Notes: generated from the letters alone by a model not told the origin. A stretch of 64,000 nucleotides of DNA from Oscheius dolichura (GCA_932521035.1 OW051497.1:744001-808000); one strand, 5' to 3'; positions 11,018 to 24,667 are shown, numbered from the stretch's first letter. Program-made: numbers and translations.

Positions 11018-14000
11018 TCATATATTAGAATCTGTCGGTTCTTTAGTCTCCACAGAGGATTCGTTCTCCGCTATCCCGTTGGGACCATGACCATTCTCCA
11101 GCTCTTCTCGTCTCTTTGCCCGTAGATGACGAATCTTGCTGTTTCTTCTCCGCCGAATACAGCGATTCGTCTTTTTGCAACACCACTGAAGACCGTAGAC
11201 AACAATTTGACAGAAGGATATGAGGGAAGCACCTGCCCAGAGGGAGAATTGACCTAAACACAAGAATTTCTCCATAAAAGGCCAGAAAATAACCTCCAAT
11301 TTGAGCAATGACCGACTGCAGAGGCATGGCAACGACGTGCTTAATCATAATGAAGTCCAAGACCGTGAAGTATATCTCCAGAACTATCGTGGAATGCAAT
11401 TCTTCCCATTCCGACTGGTTGGCAACAAAGTACCGCGCCTGAGAAATGACAGTATCTTGGTGTTCATATTTGTTTGCTCGTTTTCATTCCCTTTTTTGCT
11501 AGTGAAATTATCTAGCTAGAGAGAACGATAAGTTATCGGGGTGGGACCTCCGCTGGGCAAAAAACTGTTTGGCTACAGCTTGCCATCTCATAAAGTGAAA
11601 GATCCCCTGCTCTTATCTTAATAAACATGTTCGCTTAGATTTTGGCAACTGGTCGGTTCGTTCCGATGAACTTCTTCACTTCCAGAGGAAAAAAATTGGG
11701 GCCAGAACTTACCGTTTGACTGGGGAAGGTGGCATAGCTCACGGACTTCTGGTAGTGCCAGTAGGTGCAGGGAGTCTTGCACTTAGCTTTGCACATCTGA
11801 AATCGTTATCTTTGAAGATTTTAGTACTTCCAGACCCTCCAGGAAATTCTTTACAAATCTACCCTAACAGAATTTTCAAAAATCAACTTTTTGCCGGAGC
11901 GGACCAGAAGTTTCCCCACATTTATAGCAATCCAATGGAAAAATGGCCGTCGGCTTTCAAAGCCTTGCCCAGGTTTGAAATTATTTGTTTCTGCGCGAAT
12001 TTTGGGGCCACTGTAATCAGCGGAAAATTCTCTACAAGGCTACCTCTGCGGATTTTTGAAAACTCTAGGCGCAACATATTCAAAGGGCGTGTGCACTAAA
12101 GTTTAATCCCCCCCCCCCCCCCCCCCTTCTTTTATCTTGATCAAACTTACATTTTGCAGCTGCTCGTGTTCATGGAATAGGTGTGGGGCAAAACAATGAT
12201 AGAATTGCTTCGTAGTACAGATATTAGGCTTCCTGGGTCTCGTGGCAGCTGCTAGAGAACAATTACAGATGTCCTCGGCTTCGCTGGTTAGACAATCCTG
12301 GAAGTGACAGAATTTTCTAGAGATTTTGAATGTACCTCGTAGCACCAAACCCTGCTATAGGTTCCATCGGGGTCCATTTCACATTCGTACCTCGGGGGAT
12401 CATTCATAAACTCGTATCTGGTAGCAGTGAGTGGGATAATTGCATGTACTCCTGGAAATTACATCCTTTTCCACACGGATAGGTAATTTGTCTACCAGCT
12501 GGGATAAAGGTCAAATCATTGTCGATTCCCTTTCCCCTGGTCGCTAATTTCAGGGCAATTCCATCGTTAAGCATTTGATTTGAGCCGGCGTGGTAGAGAT
12601 TCTTCGGCAGGGATATGATCACCCGCTCCCCGTAGCCAAAACCACTGGCCGTCTGAAATAAATCCCTATAGGACCCTAGTTTCAAAGTTTTCAAAGCCGC
12701 CAAGAGAAGCAATCCTTTCAACGTTAATGCAAATTCCCTCGTATTTTCGGATTTTCCATCCGTTTAAGAAAGGATAATCATATTTTTGTGGAGATTACAG
12801 TATCCAAGATTCAGACAAACATGTAAATGTTTTTCCGGGTCTTCGACTACTGGTCGCCTCACGGAATTTCAAGTGATAACACATCAGAGGGCAAGAGGAT
12901 GAGTTCTAGAGTTCATGATGATATAATCTATTTTTACATGATTGTATGTTTTTAGCGGATTAAGAAGCCCTCTTCTTGTATAGGTCTACTCGTCTAAGAA
13001 ATTAATCTACCGTAAACAAATTAGCCTTTTTCGTTAATCTGTTTTTAGCACGGTTATCCTGATGTCATTCTGCTGGAAGGCAAAAAACAGTCCTTAGTTA
13101 TGGCATTGGCATAAAGTTTCCGAACTCAAGAAAATCTTTTCCTTTAAAACTTCTAACGGAATTTCATGAGCAGCGTCGTTTAAAGTTGTTTTAGAAGGAG
13201 AAGACCGAAAGTCTGGGTTTCAGGGCTGGGTGGAATCGGGATCGAAGTTGGCAGGGGAAATTTCGGCATGGGATCGAAATAGACATTTTGTCCGCAACTT
13301 TACACAAATCCCCATTCCGAAATTCAGAATCGGTAGTGAGACTCCTCGATTTCAAAACTCGGCTCGGAGTCGGAATCAGTCTTTTCATATCGGTTCGAAA
13401 TCGGAAAAGGAATACCGTCCAGCTCCGCTGCATACACATAAATGCCAGCGAAGGTTTGAGGTTAATCAGGAACCGAAAAGGTTATTTGACAAGCTATGTC
13501 TTTTCGGCGGAAGCATGAAGATTCAGAAAATAAGCACCTTCCGTTAAAATTCTATCAAAATGGGCAACGCTGTTATTTCGTTCCTGAATTAGATTTTCCT
13601 CTGGCTAGACTAGGAGTGCAGTTTGCGAGCCATCATTGCGAACCATCACATTCAGGACATCCGACTACCGTAAACTCTCTGAACGCTTACAATGCCTTAA
13701 TTTTAAGAAAGGAGCGGCAAAGACAGAGTTTTTGACGCCCTAACCTGCATTTATGGTAACTATAGGGTAAAAATTGCAAGCAGACCATAATGCACCCTTT
13801 TACGGTCTTGTATCTGACCTTAAGTAAACTTTAGGAGCCTACAGTACGCCCTACTCGCCCCTCTCCCCCTTCTCTCTCACCTGTGCCTGTAAATTTCCTG
13901 GGTTATTCTCAACTGGCGGCAAATAGACGAAATACCGACATCAATGTAACTATGTAAGATTTAAGATAAGAGTCCAATGTGTGCACTTCATCGAGCAAAA

Positions 14001-15829
14001 ACATTGAACACTTAGCCTAAAGCTACAAGCACTAGCCGAGACGAGGCGACAGGTATCAACTGAGAGAGAAAGGGGCGGGGGCATGTAGGGAGGACAGGCT
14101 GTCAATCCCATGAAGCCCTTAATTACGCACCTGATCGGGGCCGTTTATCCTGAAGCATTTGCCTGCGGATGTCATAATCTCTGTTAAGTTCACACATCGA
14201 TGAGGTTCTTTGAAGAAAGCCTCACAGCCGAGGGATGCCTGCAATTTGAAGGATTTCAAACGAAGATCCCCTGGTCGGGACTCACTTCTTTCAAAAATTG
14301 AGTGTAGGACATGTTGCCGACTTTTTCCAAGAGGATCTCTAACTCGTACTCGTACTGATCAATGTTTTGTAAGGTTTCTTCGTATGTCCTGCCTTGGAAG
14401 GAGTGGATGACCGGAGAGGGATAGGACAGTTCCAAATATTGGGCCAGGCCGGATGACACGTTCCAATGTTCCAAATATGAGCGATTAAACCGATTAAATG
14501 GGCAGATTACAATGTCGGGAATAGACAGGGAAGCTGAAAATGTCCTATACAGAAAAAAATAAAATTAAGTTTACGAGATTCTTGAAGGAAATAAGACACA
14601 ACCACTCGTCGAAGCTTGAACTCTTGGTAAATTTGATAGACACCATGAAGTGAGAAGGCAACAGCAATACCCAAAATTATTATCCATATAGTTCGAAACC
14701 GGCAAGTGTGTGAGGTCATTATATCCCTGAGACCATGAAGAGTCGTGTTGTCCTAATTAAATTCTCTAAGATGTCTGAAACCAGCTCACCCTGAGCATAA
14801 GTAGGGTCTCATCCTCGTCATCTGTCTCTGTGAAGACTTCCGCGTTGAAGGAGCCGCTGAAAATTGGCAACTGAAGGAGGAAGAGGAAAGTGGCCAGGAT
14901 CTAATAGCATAAAATAGTCATATCCCTATTCTATGTAAAGCTTTTGGAAAAAAACTAAATTAAAATTAAAATTCGGACTCGCTTCTTGCAATCATACCTG
15001 CTGCTGTCCATACTACTGGGAGTCTCTCTGGAAATACACTTTGCTTGGTTACTTTACCTTCAAGGAACCGCTGGCTCGGAGATTAATGAACCCAACAGGT
15101 CTTGGCTACATCGTGGTTTAGAAAAACCGAGCAACCTTCACTGGCAAAAAACTAATGACCCTAGCTTGTAAAAAGTAAACCCACAGTTTTCTTGTTACTT
15201 TAGTTTGACCGTATTTTTGGGCCTTCTTGCCCAGCGGGCTGTCGGTCCCCATTTTCTGGTACCGCTGCTCTTAATATTGGTTGCTGCCGAACAAGATGAA
15301 CTCAAATCCCGTTCATGAAGTGGATACACTGAGGGTTCCCAACCAGTTCTCACTCCGGCCAAGGTCTCGCTCCAGTCCCGAAGTAGCCACCAATTGGAGC
15401 ATATAGTTGTAATGCTAGAGCAGACAGTTTCCCTTCTACCCCTCCCAGGAAAAGAGAAATTTGCAGAATTAATAAAGTGTATCGGCTGTTTAAATGTTTC
15501 ACTTCCTTGCATGCTTCGATGGCGGGCAATTTCCAACTTGTCCAGAGATTGCTAGTGATCAAAGCATGCCAGAAACGTGAAATAAGAGGCGAGAAAGACA
15601 AAATATGAACTCAGAATGCTCTTTATCGCCTTTTATAACCTTTGGATGTAAAAATAGCTCCCGATGATGAGATATGCTGCCATTTTCCCACGTACATGTA
15701 CTCATTTCTCATATAATTTTGGTTTGAGGGAAAAACAAGGAAGAGCAAAGGACCAACCTGCTCCTGGATGACCATTTCCGTTGAAGTTTCGATTTTAACT
15801 TTCGGTTTTCTTCTGTGATTCGGTGCCAT
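11018..15829 (-). CDS. DEG/ENaC (amiloride-sensitive) sodium channel subunit
   Basis: Eleven in-frame exons: 15758-15829, 14790-14870, 14598-14752, 14286-14544, 14131-14238, 12496-12652, 12336-12451, 12151-12297, 11713-11796, 11294-11438, 11018-11253. The product is 519 residues, normal for the family. Visible in order: the gating His-Gly pair (TTLHGLRDI, residues 57-58); transmembrane 1 (FRTIWIIILGIAVAFSL, about 70-86); IPDIVICPFNRFNRSY, the post-TM1 motif; TEIMTSAGKCFRIN in the extracellular domain; a cysteine-rich region (DICNCSL, MCKAKCKTPCTYWHY); then pre-TM2 LQSVIAQIGGQFSLWAGAS with the Gly-Ala-Ser selectivity filter at 449-451; TM2; and a basic cytoplasmic tail. Members form trimeric Na+ channels gated by touch, protons or peptides. 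Gating here is unknown. Two introns are long (12653-14130 and 14871-15757). Confidence 0.93.
12108..12126. repeat. 19-nt poly-C tract
   Basis: An uninterrupted run of 19 C in the intron between exons 8 and 9 of the channel gene (G-run on the transcribed-sense strand). Confidence 0.9.
12653..14130 (-). other. Intron 5 of the DEG/ENaC gene
   Basis: A 1,478-nt intron with several open frames on the opposite strand (13230-13735), none with a recognisable domain. Phase across the intron is 0. Confidence 0.6.
14871..15757 (-). other. Intron 1 of the DEG/ENaC gene
   Basis: An 887-nt intron between the 24-codon first exon and the exon starting LPIFSGS. Open frames at 15195-15601 were checked and not needed to complete the channel. 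Confidence 0.55.
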
Positions 15830-18800
15830 TCTCTCTGCCGTCGTTCTTCCTTTTTCCTATTTTCCTTTTCTCTGAAAGTTCTCCTGGGGAAAGGGCGAAG
15901 TGTTGAGCCCTACTTGTCATAATATCCTCCTTTATCCGTCTTGTTATTCGAAAACATCAGCGGCTCTTCAACCTCGAAGCGGACTCCTCGTTTTGTTTTA
16001 ACTGTAGTGGGCATAATAAGCGACGTAAAATATGAATGACGGCTCATTGGGGGAAGACGATCCACGGGGCCAAGTGAATGATGTATGTATTTGGAGGGGA
16101 GGACAATTTATTTACACAAGTGTCAATGAGGCAATAATGGGAGCAAGGAGGGCACAAAAGGTATTGAAAATGAGATATTTTCAGGAATTCCCCTAGGATG
16201 ATGAGGAAGTATAAAGGTCAACAACTGACGTTCTTGTCTCCTGCTTCCGTTTGTTAAATCCGGAGAGTCGGGCATACCAAAACAGCGGCAAAAAGCGCCC
16301 ATAATGCGCTAACAGCACTTTTTCATAGAGGAATGAGACAACTGGGACCGGCCCCGAGTGATGGATCTACCCATGATTCATGATTCGGACCACCCCTTAG
16401 ATAGAAAAAGTACCCTACCGTCTTGCTTGGTCGGAAGAGGAGGAGGATGAAGCGGACCAGAAGCCATGACAATGACCTTTCTTCGGAACAACTTATTACG
16501 TGAGGGGCCTAATTGACCCCATCTAACGACGAAAAGACCTCTCTTAGAGTTGAGAAATGAGACTCATTCGAACGCCAGAATGAACAATGAGACTAGGGGA
16601 CAAGTTCCACTTATTGTTGCCTCTCTTCTCTTTTATCAGGGATCAAAACAGATTGCTGTAACTCGTAAATAACCTAGATATAAGATTTTTGCTTCGAAAA
16701 GTCTTCTAGAATGTTAGAAATGAACTTTTGATTCAAATCGAAAAATCCCGCCAAAAGATCGAAAGTTGAAGCGTGTATTCAAGAAAAGTGCGCGGGGGTT
16801 AGAGTCTTTTAAAAGCAGAAATTAAAGCCTAAACGAGGAATTTTCACTTTTCTGACTAATGAAGACTGCCAGAAGATATCATTAGCAAGTGTAGGCGTTC
16901 CTCCCCAAGTCCCACGGAACTTAGTGAGATGTTTGTGACCACTCTGAGAAAGTTGGTAGAGATAAATAGAGTCGTTTTAGAAGAGCAAAGTGGAATTATT
17001 TTCAGCGACGGAGAGCAGCAGGAGAAAAAAAGAAGACATTACCTGGGTCGAAGTCGAAGTCGGAAGAAAACATGTGGACAACCCGGAGAAGATGATTTCG
17101 TTAGTCCTTTTTGACCTAAGATCTTCCCAGCAAAATCATCCGAAGGCTAATATTTATCACTTCGTAAGGTCAACACTTGGAGGACTTCTATCGTGGGAAA
17201 TATTTCTATTTTACGCAAGTACGCATTCCAGAATCCTGATCAAAAGTCAAAAGTTGTGAAAAGAATAAAACGAAGCGGTTAGAAGCACTCTCCCCCGTTT
17301 TTGAGGCCATTCGATGATCGTGATAGACCAACAAATGTTTCACAGCCGCGCCAGAATTTATGAGGGCTCCTATTACAAATCGGTTAAGCCATTTATCACC
17401 GGTTAGTAGCTATTTTCTGTCTCTACCTGTCCAACAAGAAGGACAGCCTATTGACTAGCTCTACCCGAAAATAAATGTGTGAGAAAAAAAGTTGTCAAAT
17501 AGAAATAGAGAAGTTGAAGAAATTTGAGCCAAGCTTGAGGGAAACTTTAGCGCCACGAGACTGATCTCGGCCCTTTTCTCAGTCAGTCAGGCTCGATGTA
17601 ATAGTGGAAATCCCCCAAGAGAGAAGAGATAAGAGCATAAAAAGGGTAGGTGAGCCACAGCTGTTAGTGGTGTGTGAAATCGTCATAACTAATTGCTTGT
17701 CACAGCACTGAGAACTAGACAGACGTTCGCGGTTATTTTCTATCTTTTTCCAAGATCAAAAGAGAACCGCAAAATCAGTGAGAAGCTGTTTGTAGGATCG
17801 GATTACCGCCGCCGTCCGGACGGTTCCAATTGCGTCGCCGCATGTGACGGTCAGAAAGTAAAGTCCGTCTATCATCAAAGCTCAATTTCAGGGGCTCGAA
17901 AATACAGTACTCAAGAGTGTTGAGAGAAAATGGAGCCTGTTGACTATAGACAAATGATACAGTAAGCTACCTATCGCTTTCTGGTTTTTTCCCGTCAGGA
18001 CCCCTATGGTTTTCGAAAAGCGTTTACTGCTTTTAAAGTGATACAGTAGCCCTTTAAACTCTCTAGCTTTTAGATTTGGGCCGCTTGAAATATCACTGCA
18101 ACCAAATGTCATCGCTCCTTTCTCCTATGAGTCATCAACTTCAATTTTCATTCAAAGGACAACACATAAGAGTGGAACGTTTTTTCCAATCAGGAATGAA
18201 TTTAAACGGCCTGACAATGAGTAATCGGTCAAAAAATGTGGGCTCTCACAGTGACAGCCTTTCTACTGGTTTTAGAACATCAGAACTGTGGAAAATATTA
18301 TAAGTTATAGGCCTATGATTAAAATATTTACGTCAAGCTAATATACCTCGGAATACACGGAAGGTTATCAATGGAACCCGAGTAAGCTGGGAAAATGCGT
18401 CTTGGGTTGTATGGGTCGGGGCAGGAGGAAGCGGAACATGGATAAGCAAACGTCACATTCAGGATTACTGGATAGTTTTTAGTTCTGAATCAACGCAACA
18501 CGGTGGTTCGTCCCTATATTAATGGAATCTGCGCAGTTACAGAGAGATGTAAGTCTGTAAGTGTCTCCCGAGCATCGAAAGGGGATTGACATGAATTTGG
18601 AGAAGGCCAGCTCGGAATTTATGGAAGTATTCCCCAACCCGACCACAACTGCAGTGTGAAAATAAAAGCATTAAGAAATACTGTAGCCTAAAGATGGGAA
18701 ACAAGGGGAAGTTAGGGCGAAGTGGAGTGGCTGGACTTTCGTCGATGTAGAATCAGATGAACCCTATCTGCGCTACATCAGAAGCCAGGAAAATGACGAG

Positions 18801-20844
18801 ATTGGACTTGGTGGTTGCGAATGTGGACAAGATAAAGGGCAAAGTTTCAAAAAAGGGAACGAACCCTCTGATTGGAAGGGGAAACAACCTTGGGCCTGAA
18901 TTACGCGGTGCCTCCCTTTGGGGATGATCCATGCTCTTACGGTCAAAAGTATCTTCAACTTTCCACAGCCTCAATTTATCACGTCAATCACAGCAGAGGA
19001 ACCTAATTTCGCAAAAACGAAGCCAGTCTCGCGTCGCCTGTCGAGTGGCCCATGAGGGAGTGGGGTCCAGAGCAGCGAGTTCCCTGGTGATTTGTATCAA
19101 TTGACGTCCAGTGTCGCGAGGCGGACTAAGATAAAAGAGTGGCCAGGACTCTTGAGGCAAAGCGAGCATTTGAACCTTGAACTTCATTTTGTAGGACCCG
19201 AGAGAACGGGAGAGAGAAGTCAATAGCAAAAGGGGAAATACTTATTTTGTGGAGAGATTTTTGGTTCAAGTTTTGTCGTAGGAAACAATTAGGGGGCAAA
19301 AAGTCTGCGCAGTGTGTAAAGATCCTCAAATGAACGTGGGTTGGCTATCTAGGGAGTTTAGGTTGCTCAGAGCTTGGTTCCGCTTTAAACTCCTTAAAGA
19401 GGAGGGATCCGGGAAGAGGTTGCACGGGAATTAACAAGGCTGATTTACGTAAGTAGAAACAACTCGACTCTGATTAACTCTGGTGAGGTTTTCGCTCGGT
19501 TAAACTCACTAGACGGTCTTTTGTTTCTTCTTGAAGATGGAGAAGAGAGGATGGACTGCATCGAGAAGAGCCTTAGCATGGAATAGGTGAGAAGTTGCCT
19601 GATTTGATAAAGAGCCCGAGCATACGTAAACAGGGTCTATTCTCTTACGGGGGCGAGGGCAAAATCAAAGAAGAGTCTATTCTCTAGACTGTGTGAATAG
19701 ATTTCCGCAATAAAATTCAAGGGCAGCTGGCTATGTTGACGATCTTCTTACATGTTTTTTCTCACCCGAGGGTGAAAAGTACGGACCAATTTGCCAGGGG
19801 AGGATAGATGTAATGAGCGAGGAGAAGATACCTCTCTTGTGGGGGACACCGGAAGGAAAATAAGAGTTTTAATAAGCTCCTGTGGGGGAAAAGGACGAGC
19901 AAAACAATGACTTAAGATCAATCAGGAAGTCTTAAAATGGGTAAAACTTTTCCGGGACCTGTTGTATGCGCCTGTTGGAGAAGCGGAGGGCTTTGTGTTG
20001 TGGAGCCCCAGGATATAAACGCATTTTTTCAAGAAACGATGCCATTGAGTAAAGAATGAGAGGGATAAACTAATGAATGGCCTAGGGAAAAACAGCTCAA
20101 AAAAGATATCAGCTGGCCACCTCAGTCAGCCACACCAAAGGCTGATCCAATCGTTTCGGCCGAGAGTCATTTATCACCCGGAAGGACGAAATGAACCGGG
20201 CTCTCCCCCAACATTTTCCCTGTTTTTCCCGAATGGACAACTGAACTTGGAGACGAAAAGTTGCATATGTCGTCTCCAAGTTCCCATTTGTCAGTAGAAA
20301 AAAAAGGTCAGCTGAATGGCATAATCCCGAGAGAATTGAGGATGGGGGACATAATCGCTCCAAGGGTCTACGTATCTTTTTTCAAATTGCCTGAGAGAAG
20401 CCGCCGGATCAAACCCGCAGCTCATCATCATCCTGCAACCAAAAGGAAAGGAAGATTAATATCTTCCGCTTGAAATTTTAGACTTTATTGGTCATACTAC
20501 AGATATGCTCAACCGCCGCCATTTGCACTATTCAAAACGAACTCTATTTGGGGCCAGAAGAGCTTTCTAGTTCATGTTTTAACCGCCGGGAAAAGGACAA
20601 GAACTAAAAAGCCAAAGATTTCCGATGACGGAATATTTTGATGATGTGTTTCCAAACAGAATACTCTCCCCTCCTGTCCTTAAAACTGAGTTAGACCCGC
20701 GGGGGAGACTCTTTAAACTTATTGAATGCATATTCTGTTATATTCTCTGCGGCGACTGGGAGGTAGACCGGCGCCTAATCTCGTAACAATGCTATTTTCG
20801 GAGCCAAAACCTTTTCAGAATTGCAAAATATTCAAAACCACTGA

Positions 20845-21147
20845 TCAGGAGCGATTTCCCGGTCGAAATATCATAATTTTTTCCAGATATAGGCGAGAAA
20901 AAGACTGGGCAGACATCATTCGGATCAGCCGTGCTGAACTACACACATCATTCTGCAGTTTAGGGAAGTAATCCGCGGACCAGTAGTAATTGGCATCGAA
21001 TGCCGCCTCCGTTCTATTTAAATTATGAAGATCATGATCATGGTCATGATTTTTGTCCATGATTTTGGCACAAGTATAAAACTGCCGGGGCACGGGGTGT
21101 TCTGTGATGCTACTCCAAATATATTCATCGCTCTTCTCATTATACAA
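20845..21147 (-). CDS. Possible exon or small gene, unrecognised
   Basis: A 100-codon minus frame whose residues look protein-like (for example ANYYWSADYFPKLQNDVC) and include an Asp-His repeat. No family was recognised, no clear acceptor precedes the ATG, and no partner exon was found. It may be chance; listed for checking only. Confidence 0.15.
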   Translation of the reverse strand: MYNEKSDEYIWSSITEHPVPRQFYTCAKIMDKNHDHDHDLHNLNRTEAAFDANYYWSADYFPKLQNDVCSSARLIRMMSAQSFSRLYLEKIMIFRPGNRS

Positions 21148-21370
21148 GATTTTGTCTTAGCTTCTACATTCATTGTCTTAATTTGATAATTAGGCAAAAC
21201 TATTATTTGCGTTGGGAGGCTTAGTCCATGTTAAAAGGAAACAGGAATCTTAAAATAGGTGGCAGATCCCTTGCCCTTATTGTATATGCCCCATTTCGAA
21301 AAGAAAACGGAAAATATACGCCTCACAACCCTTTGGGTTGAATATTCGCTTTCTTTTAACTTTTCCTTAA

Positions 21371-21613
21371 AGGGACTGTCAGGGACCTATAATAGCGTTC
21401 ACGGGTTCCGCAGCGACGTGAACGACCACTTTCGTGTTTTGCGAAAATACGCTTTATAGAAAACGAAAAGTTGGATCAAACCAGGGTCATTCGACATAGA
21501 TTTTACGCTGATTCCGATGGTACTTATAGTTTTTTTTTTTCAAAAGTGCTAATTTCACTATCTGTCACTCTGGTCATTTGCGTGCAAACCCTCATAGGTC
21601 CCTGACAGTCTCT
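21371..21613. mobile_element. 243-bp MITE flanked by TTAA
   Basis: The left end starts AGGGACTGTCAGGGACCTAT and the right end, read inward on the minus strand, starts AGAGACTGTCAGGGACCTAT (one mismatch in 20). Both ends abut TTAA (21367-21370 and 21614-21617), a target-site duplication as in piggyBac-type or other TTAA-targeting elements. There is no coding capacity, so it is a non-autonomous element. Confidence 0.75.
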
Positions 21614-22074
21614 TTAAATCAAGAGGTTCTTAACTTCCTCAACCCTCTTAGGAATCTTCAATGCTACGCAACACCCCTTAGTTTTCCGCCAGCAGAGTAG
21701 AATTTAAATATAGAGCGGAACACTCACCCCAACATCCAGCCGTTCGCATATTAAGAGAAAATGATGACTCCCTAATCCGGGATTAACAAATTATGACGAC
21801 GAGCATGGTGCTCTTGAACTACTTCTAAAAATATGCCATCCCCGATTGTGAACCTGACCTAACAAAATGTCCGCACGTGTTAATTGTGCCCTCGCACCTA
21901 CAGTGTTAACCGGTTTGAACCCGGCTCTCTCGACCCTTACCCCTGGGATAATCCTCTTCATCGAAAAATTGTCTCATGTTCCTCCATTGTACAAAGCGGC
22001 TCCTCTCCCGGCTACTCTCCTCGCTGTACTTCCGTTGTATGGACAATTCTCTAACCTACTCAAGCATTTCAGGC

Positions 22075-24667
22075 ATGACATTAGTTACCTGCATGCTTAC
22101 AAAAATCCTTCTATGTCTTTTGATCTTCCTCTTTGCCTGGATTCTCAAGGACGGGGTGTTTCTTGTCGGAGAAATACGCTCAACCGGCCAGCCGATGATT
22201 AGCACCGTTGTTAGGAATAAAGCTCTATTGGAGATGTTGGATCACGAGAAGGAACGGGCTCAAAAACGACTCTCCGATATGGGCGCCGTATTAGCTCAAA
22301 ATTCTGACGTAAGTGCTCCTCTAGGAAAAAAAGACGAATTTAAATGACACATTATTTCCAGCCTCTTCCGGACCGGGCAACTAACCAAACTGCCGATGAA
22401 ATGTGCAAAGCGACCAAGGAATGCGCGCCAAAGTTTTTGCAATTGGAGACAAGAGTCCGGGTGAGAAGGATCCTAGATTACTGTATATCATATCATTCTC
22501 TAGATAGCCCCTAACCATAAAATGGTCAATTGTATAGTCCAAAAGAGTATGTCGACTGTGATGACAGCCGTGATGTGCTACCTCTACAACGAGTTGGAAT
22601 TCCTCCAGACGGGGAGAAGTTTCATGGAAGAATGGAGCCGATTTAGGTCGGTCAAAGAAAGAAACAGGGTCCTAACAAGATTGAAAAATCAACAGCGTGA
22701 GGGGTTACAAGAAGCAGTAGTGGAATGCGGGAAACGTCAGAGAACATTGCCACGTTCGTGCATAATTTTACACTTAGGATTTCTTTAAAGGGCGACAAGA
22801 TCAGCAAGTACGTGAGGGGTTAACTTGTCCAAAAAAATAAGACCGGGACAGGGAGGGTGTAAAACACTTCGCTACGAGACTCTAAACGCGCATTATGAGC
22901 CTTCCGCCGGATGGGAAAAAGCCCTGTTAAACAAATAGGAAACGACCCCTCGGATGTCAACGGAAGCCATCTGTTCAAAAATTACCCACTCCTTTTTTTA
23001 GATTCTGCATGGATAAAAATGAATACAACTCTATTTCCGCGGTCAAGGAGAAATTAGGCTTGAAAAATGCTACCGATTGGTCCTATACAATGGTAACGAG
23101 GGAACCAGTGGAGAGATTCATCTCCGGCTTTGTGGACCGATGCATAAGGTAGGAATTGAAACTCACTTTTCCCTGCTCCAAGGTCGAAACAGTCCCACAT
23201 CCTGAAATTTATGAATTTCTCAAACTAAGAAAATGTAATAAAGATTTAGGAAGCCGCTGGGAAGAAAGCCTTGTAACGGTTGTAATTATAATTTGACCTG
23301 CTTTGTGGAAAAAGAATACGCCCGGATGATGGGACAAGTTAGAGAAGGTCATTTGAAGAGATCGTTTGAGGATGTGCACCTATTTCCGCAGAACTGGTAA
23401 GTATTTTTAATAATACAGGAACGGGGAAAATACTGTAGAATGTGAACTGGGGAGTTCATTTAGAAGGGAAAAGCGTAAATTCAAAAATTTCCCTCCCAGC
23501 AAAAAAAGAAACTTGAGGTTCTAAGATAGTTGCAGTTTCTTTTTCTTTAAGAGTTCAAGAAATCATTGCGGGCAACTAGAGGGTCTATGCTCCCCCTGGA
23601 GCTATAGTAAGGCCCTCCTATAATCTGATTTCTACTTACTCCGAGAGATGTAAGAGCAAATATATGAGCTTTGACTGGGGAACTCTAAAGAACTCACCAG
23701 TGACGTGGCAGGGACTATAATGCCTACAGGGGAAAGAATTTTAAGAATTAAAGCACGAAAAACTAGTTAGAGGCTAAATAGAACTCAAATGTGACAAAAT
23801 TAGACATTTTCCTTGAAAACAAACAGAAATACAAGATTAGGACGGGGGAGCGCCTTGAGGAGAAGTTTGAACGTGTGAAGATGCTTATTTTATGGAGAAT
23901 AACCAGGCTGTGATGATCGAAATTCAAAAGGAATTAATCATTTGGGTATCATAATCCCTCCAAGCGATAGAAAGGCAATCCGATAAATCCTAATCCCCAA
24001 ATGAGATTGCAACCCTTAATTGTTTGCTCTACTTAGGGAAATGGTTCTTTTGTTTAGTCCCCAAAAAAGTACAGTATACAAATTGAATTTTATAGGAGAT
24101 GCGAACTGCAGAATGAATACAAAAACTATGAATTCATACGGTACGCTACCGCGGATCCTTCCTTATTTATTAATGATCTACTGAAAGTGGCGGAAAAGCA
24201 GAATGTAAGGATTGTTAAAAAGAGAGTACGGTGGAATATCTAGGTTACAAAAGTGTCTCAGGACTTCATGAAGAGCCAGATAATGGAGAGCAAGACGGTT
24301 CACGTAACGGCGGACTCCCCCGCGAGGAAGTATTTGGAAGAGAGGTAGGCATCTGTTGTTATCCTGTCCAAAAGAGAATTACCCGAGAATTAGATAAAGT
24401 TGTAGGGAAGAACCTACTCCCAGGGCGGGAAAAGCCAACATTTTGAGTGTACGTGGTGTAAATTCAATTTAAAGCGATGAGACGAGCTGGGTGACGATTT
24501 TAGAAGGCAAAGTAAATCAGATGGGGCCTCTGGAAGAAAAGGCCAAATTCTTATGCATCCTGACTTTTTTCAGACTGCGCAAATCTCCCTATCTAATGGA
24601 ATATGTTGTCAAGATGTTCTACCAGGACTTCCGCCTCTTCCACTACAACTTCCCGAAGGGTTTTTAG
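22075..24667 (+). CDS. Golgi-type carbohydrate sulfotransferase (Sulfotransfer_2 family)
   Basis: Eight in-frame exons: 22075-22308, 22362-22460, 22504-22646, 23002-23148, 23250-23396, 24096-24204, 24244-24344, 24574-24667; 357 residues. It is a type II membrane protein with a single N-terminal anchor (KILLCLLIFLFAWIL). The 5'-PAPS-binding loop is IVQKSMST at residues 122-129. The 3'-phosphate motif is TREPVERFISGF at 191-202, with Arg192 and Ser200 as the key pair. Further family landmarks are the cysteine cluster KPCNGCNYNLTCF, FPQNWRCEL and the C-terminal FYQDFRLFHY. The enzyme should transfer sulfate from PAPS to a glycan in the Golgi lumen; the acceptor sugar cannot be told. The start follows an acceptor CATTTCAG by 2 nt, favouring the ATG at 22075 over the in-frame ATG at 22039. 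The 3' end converges on the GST gene, with a gap of about 200 bp. Confidence 0.92.
23397..24095 (+). other. Intron 5 of the sulfotransferase gene
   Basis: A 699-nt intron; nothing recognised inside. Intron 3 (22647-23001, 355 nt) is likewise empty. Confidence 0.6.

Larger units (their letters stand above)
15830..22074. other. 6.2-kb gene-poor region
   Basis: It separates the divergently arranged channel and sulfotransferase genes. No supported exon was found. A minus-strand frame at 20845-21147 has a protein-like composition (HDHDHDLHNLNRTEAAFDAN) but no matched splice partners. One MITE-like element is inside (21371-21613). Confidence 0.5.

Noticed and set aside
12404-12495. Reading DEG/ENaC exon 6 straight through (GRQITYPCGKGC...)
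   Set aside because: A 44-nt intron with GTAGAC...TTTCCAG restores the conserved family frame (GVHAIIPLTATRYEFM), whereas read-through hits a stop.
15195-15601. Open frames inside DEG/ENaC intron 1 as a possible extra channel exon
   Set aside because: The channel is complete without them, and they lack phase-matched splice sites.
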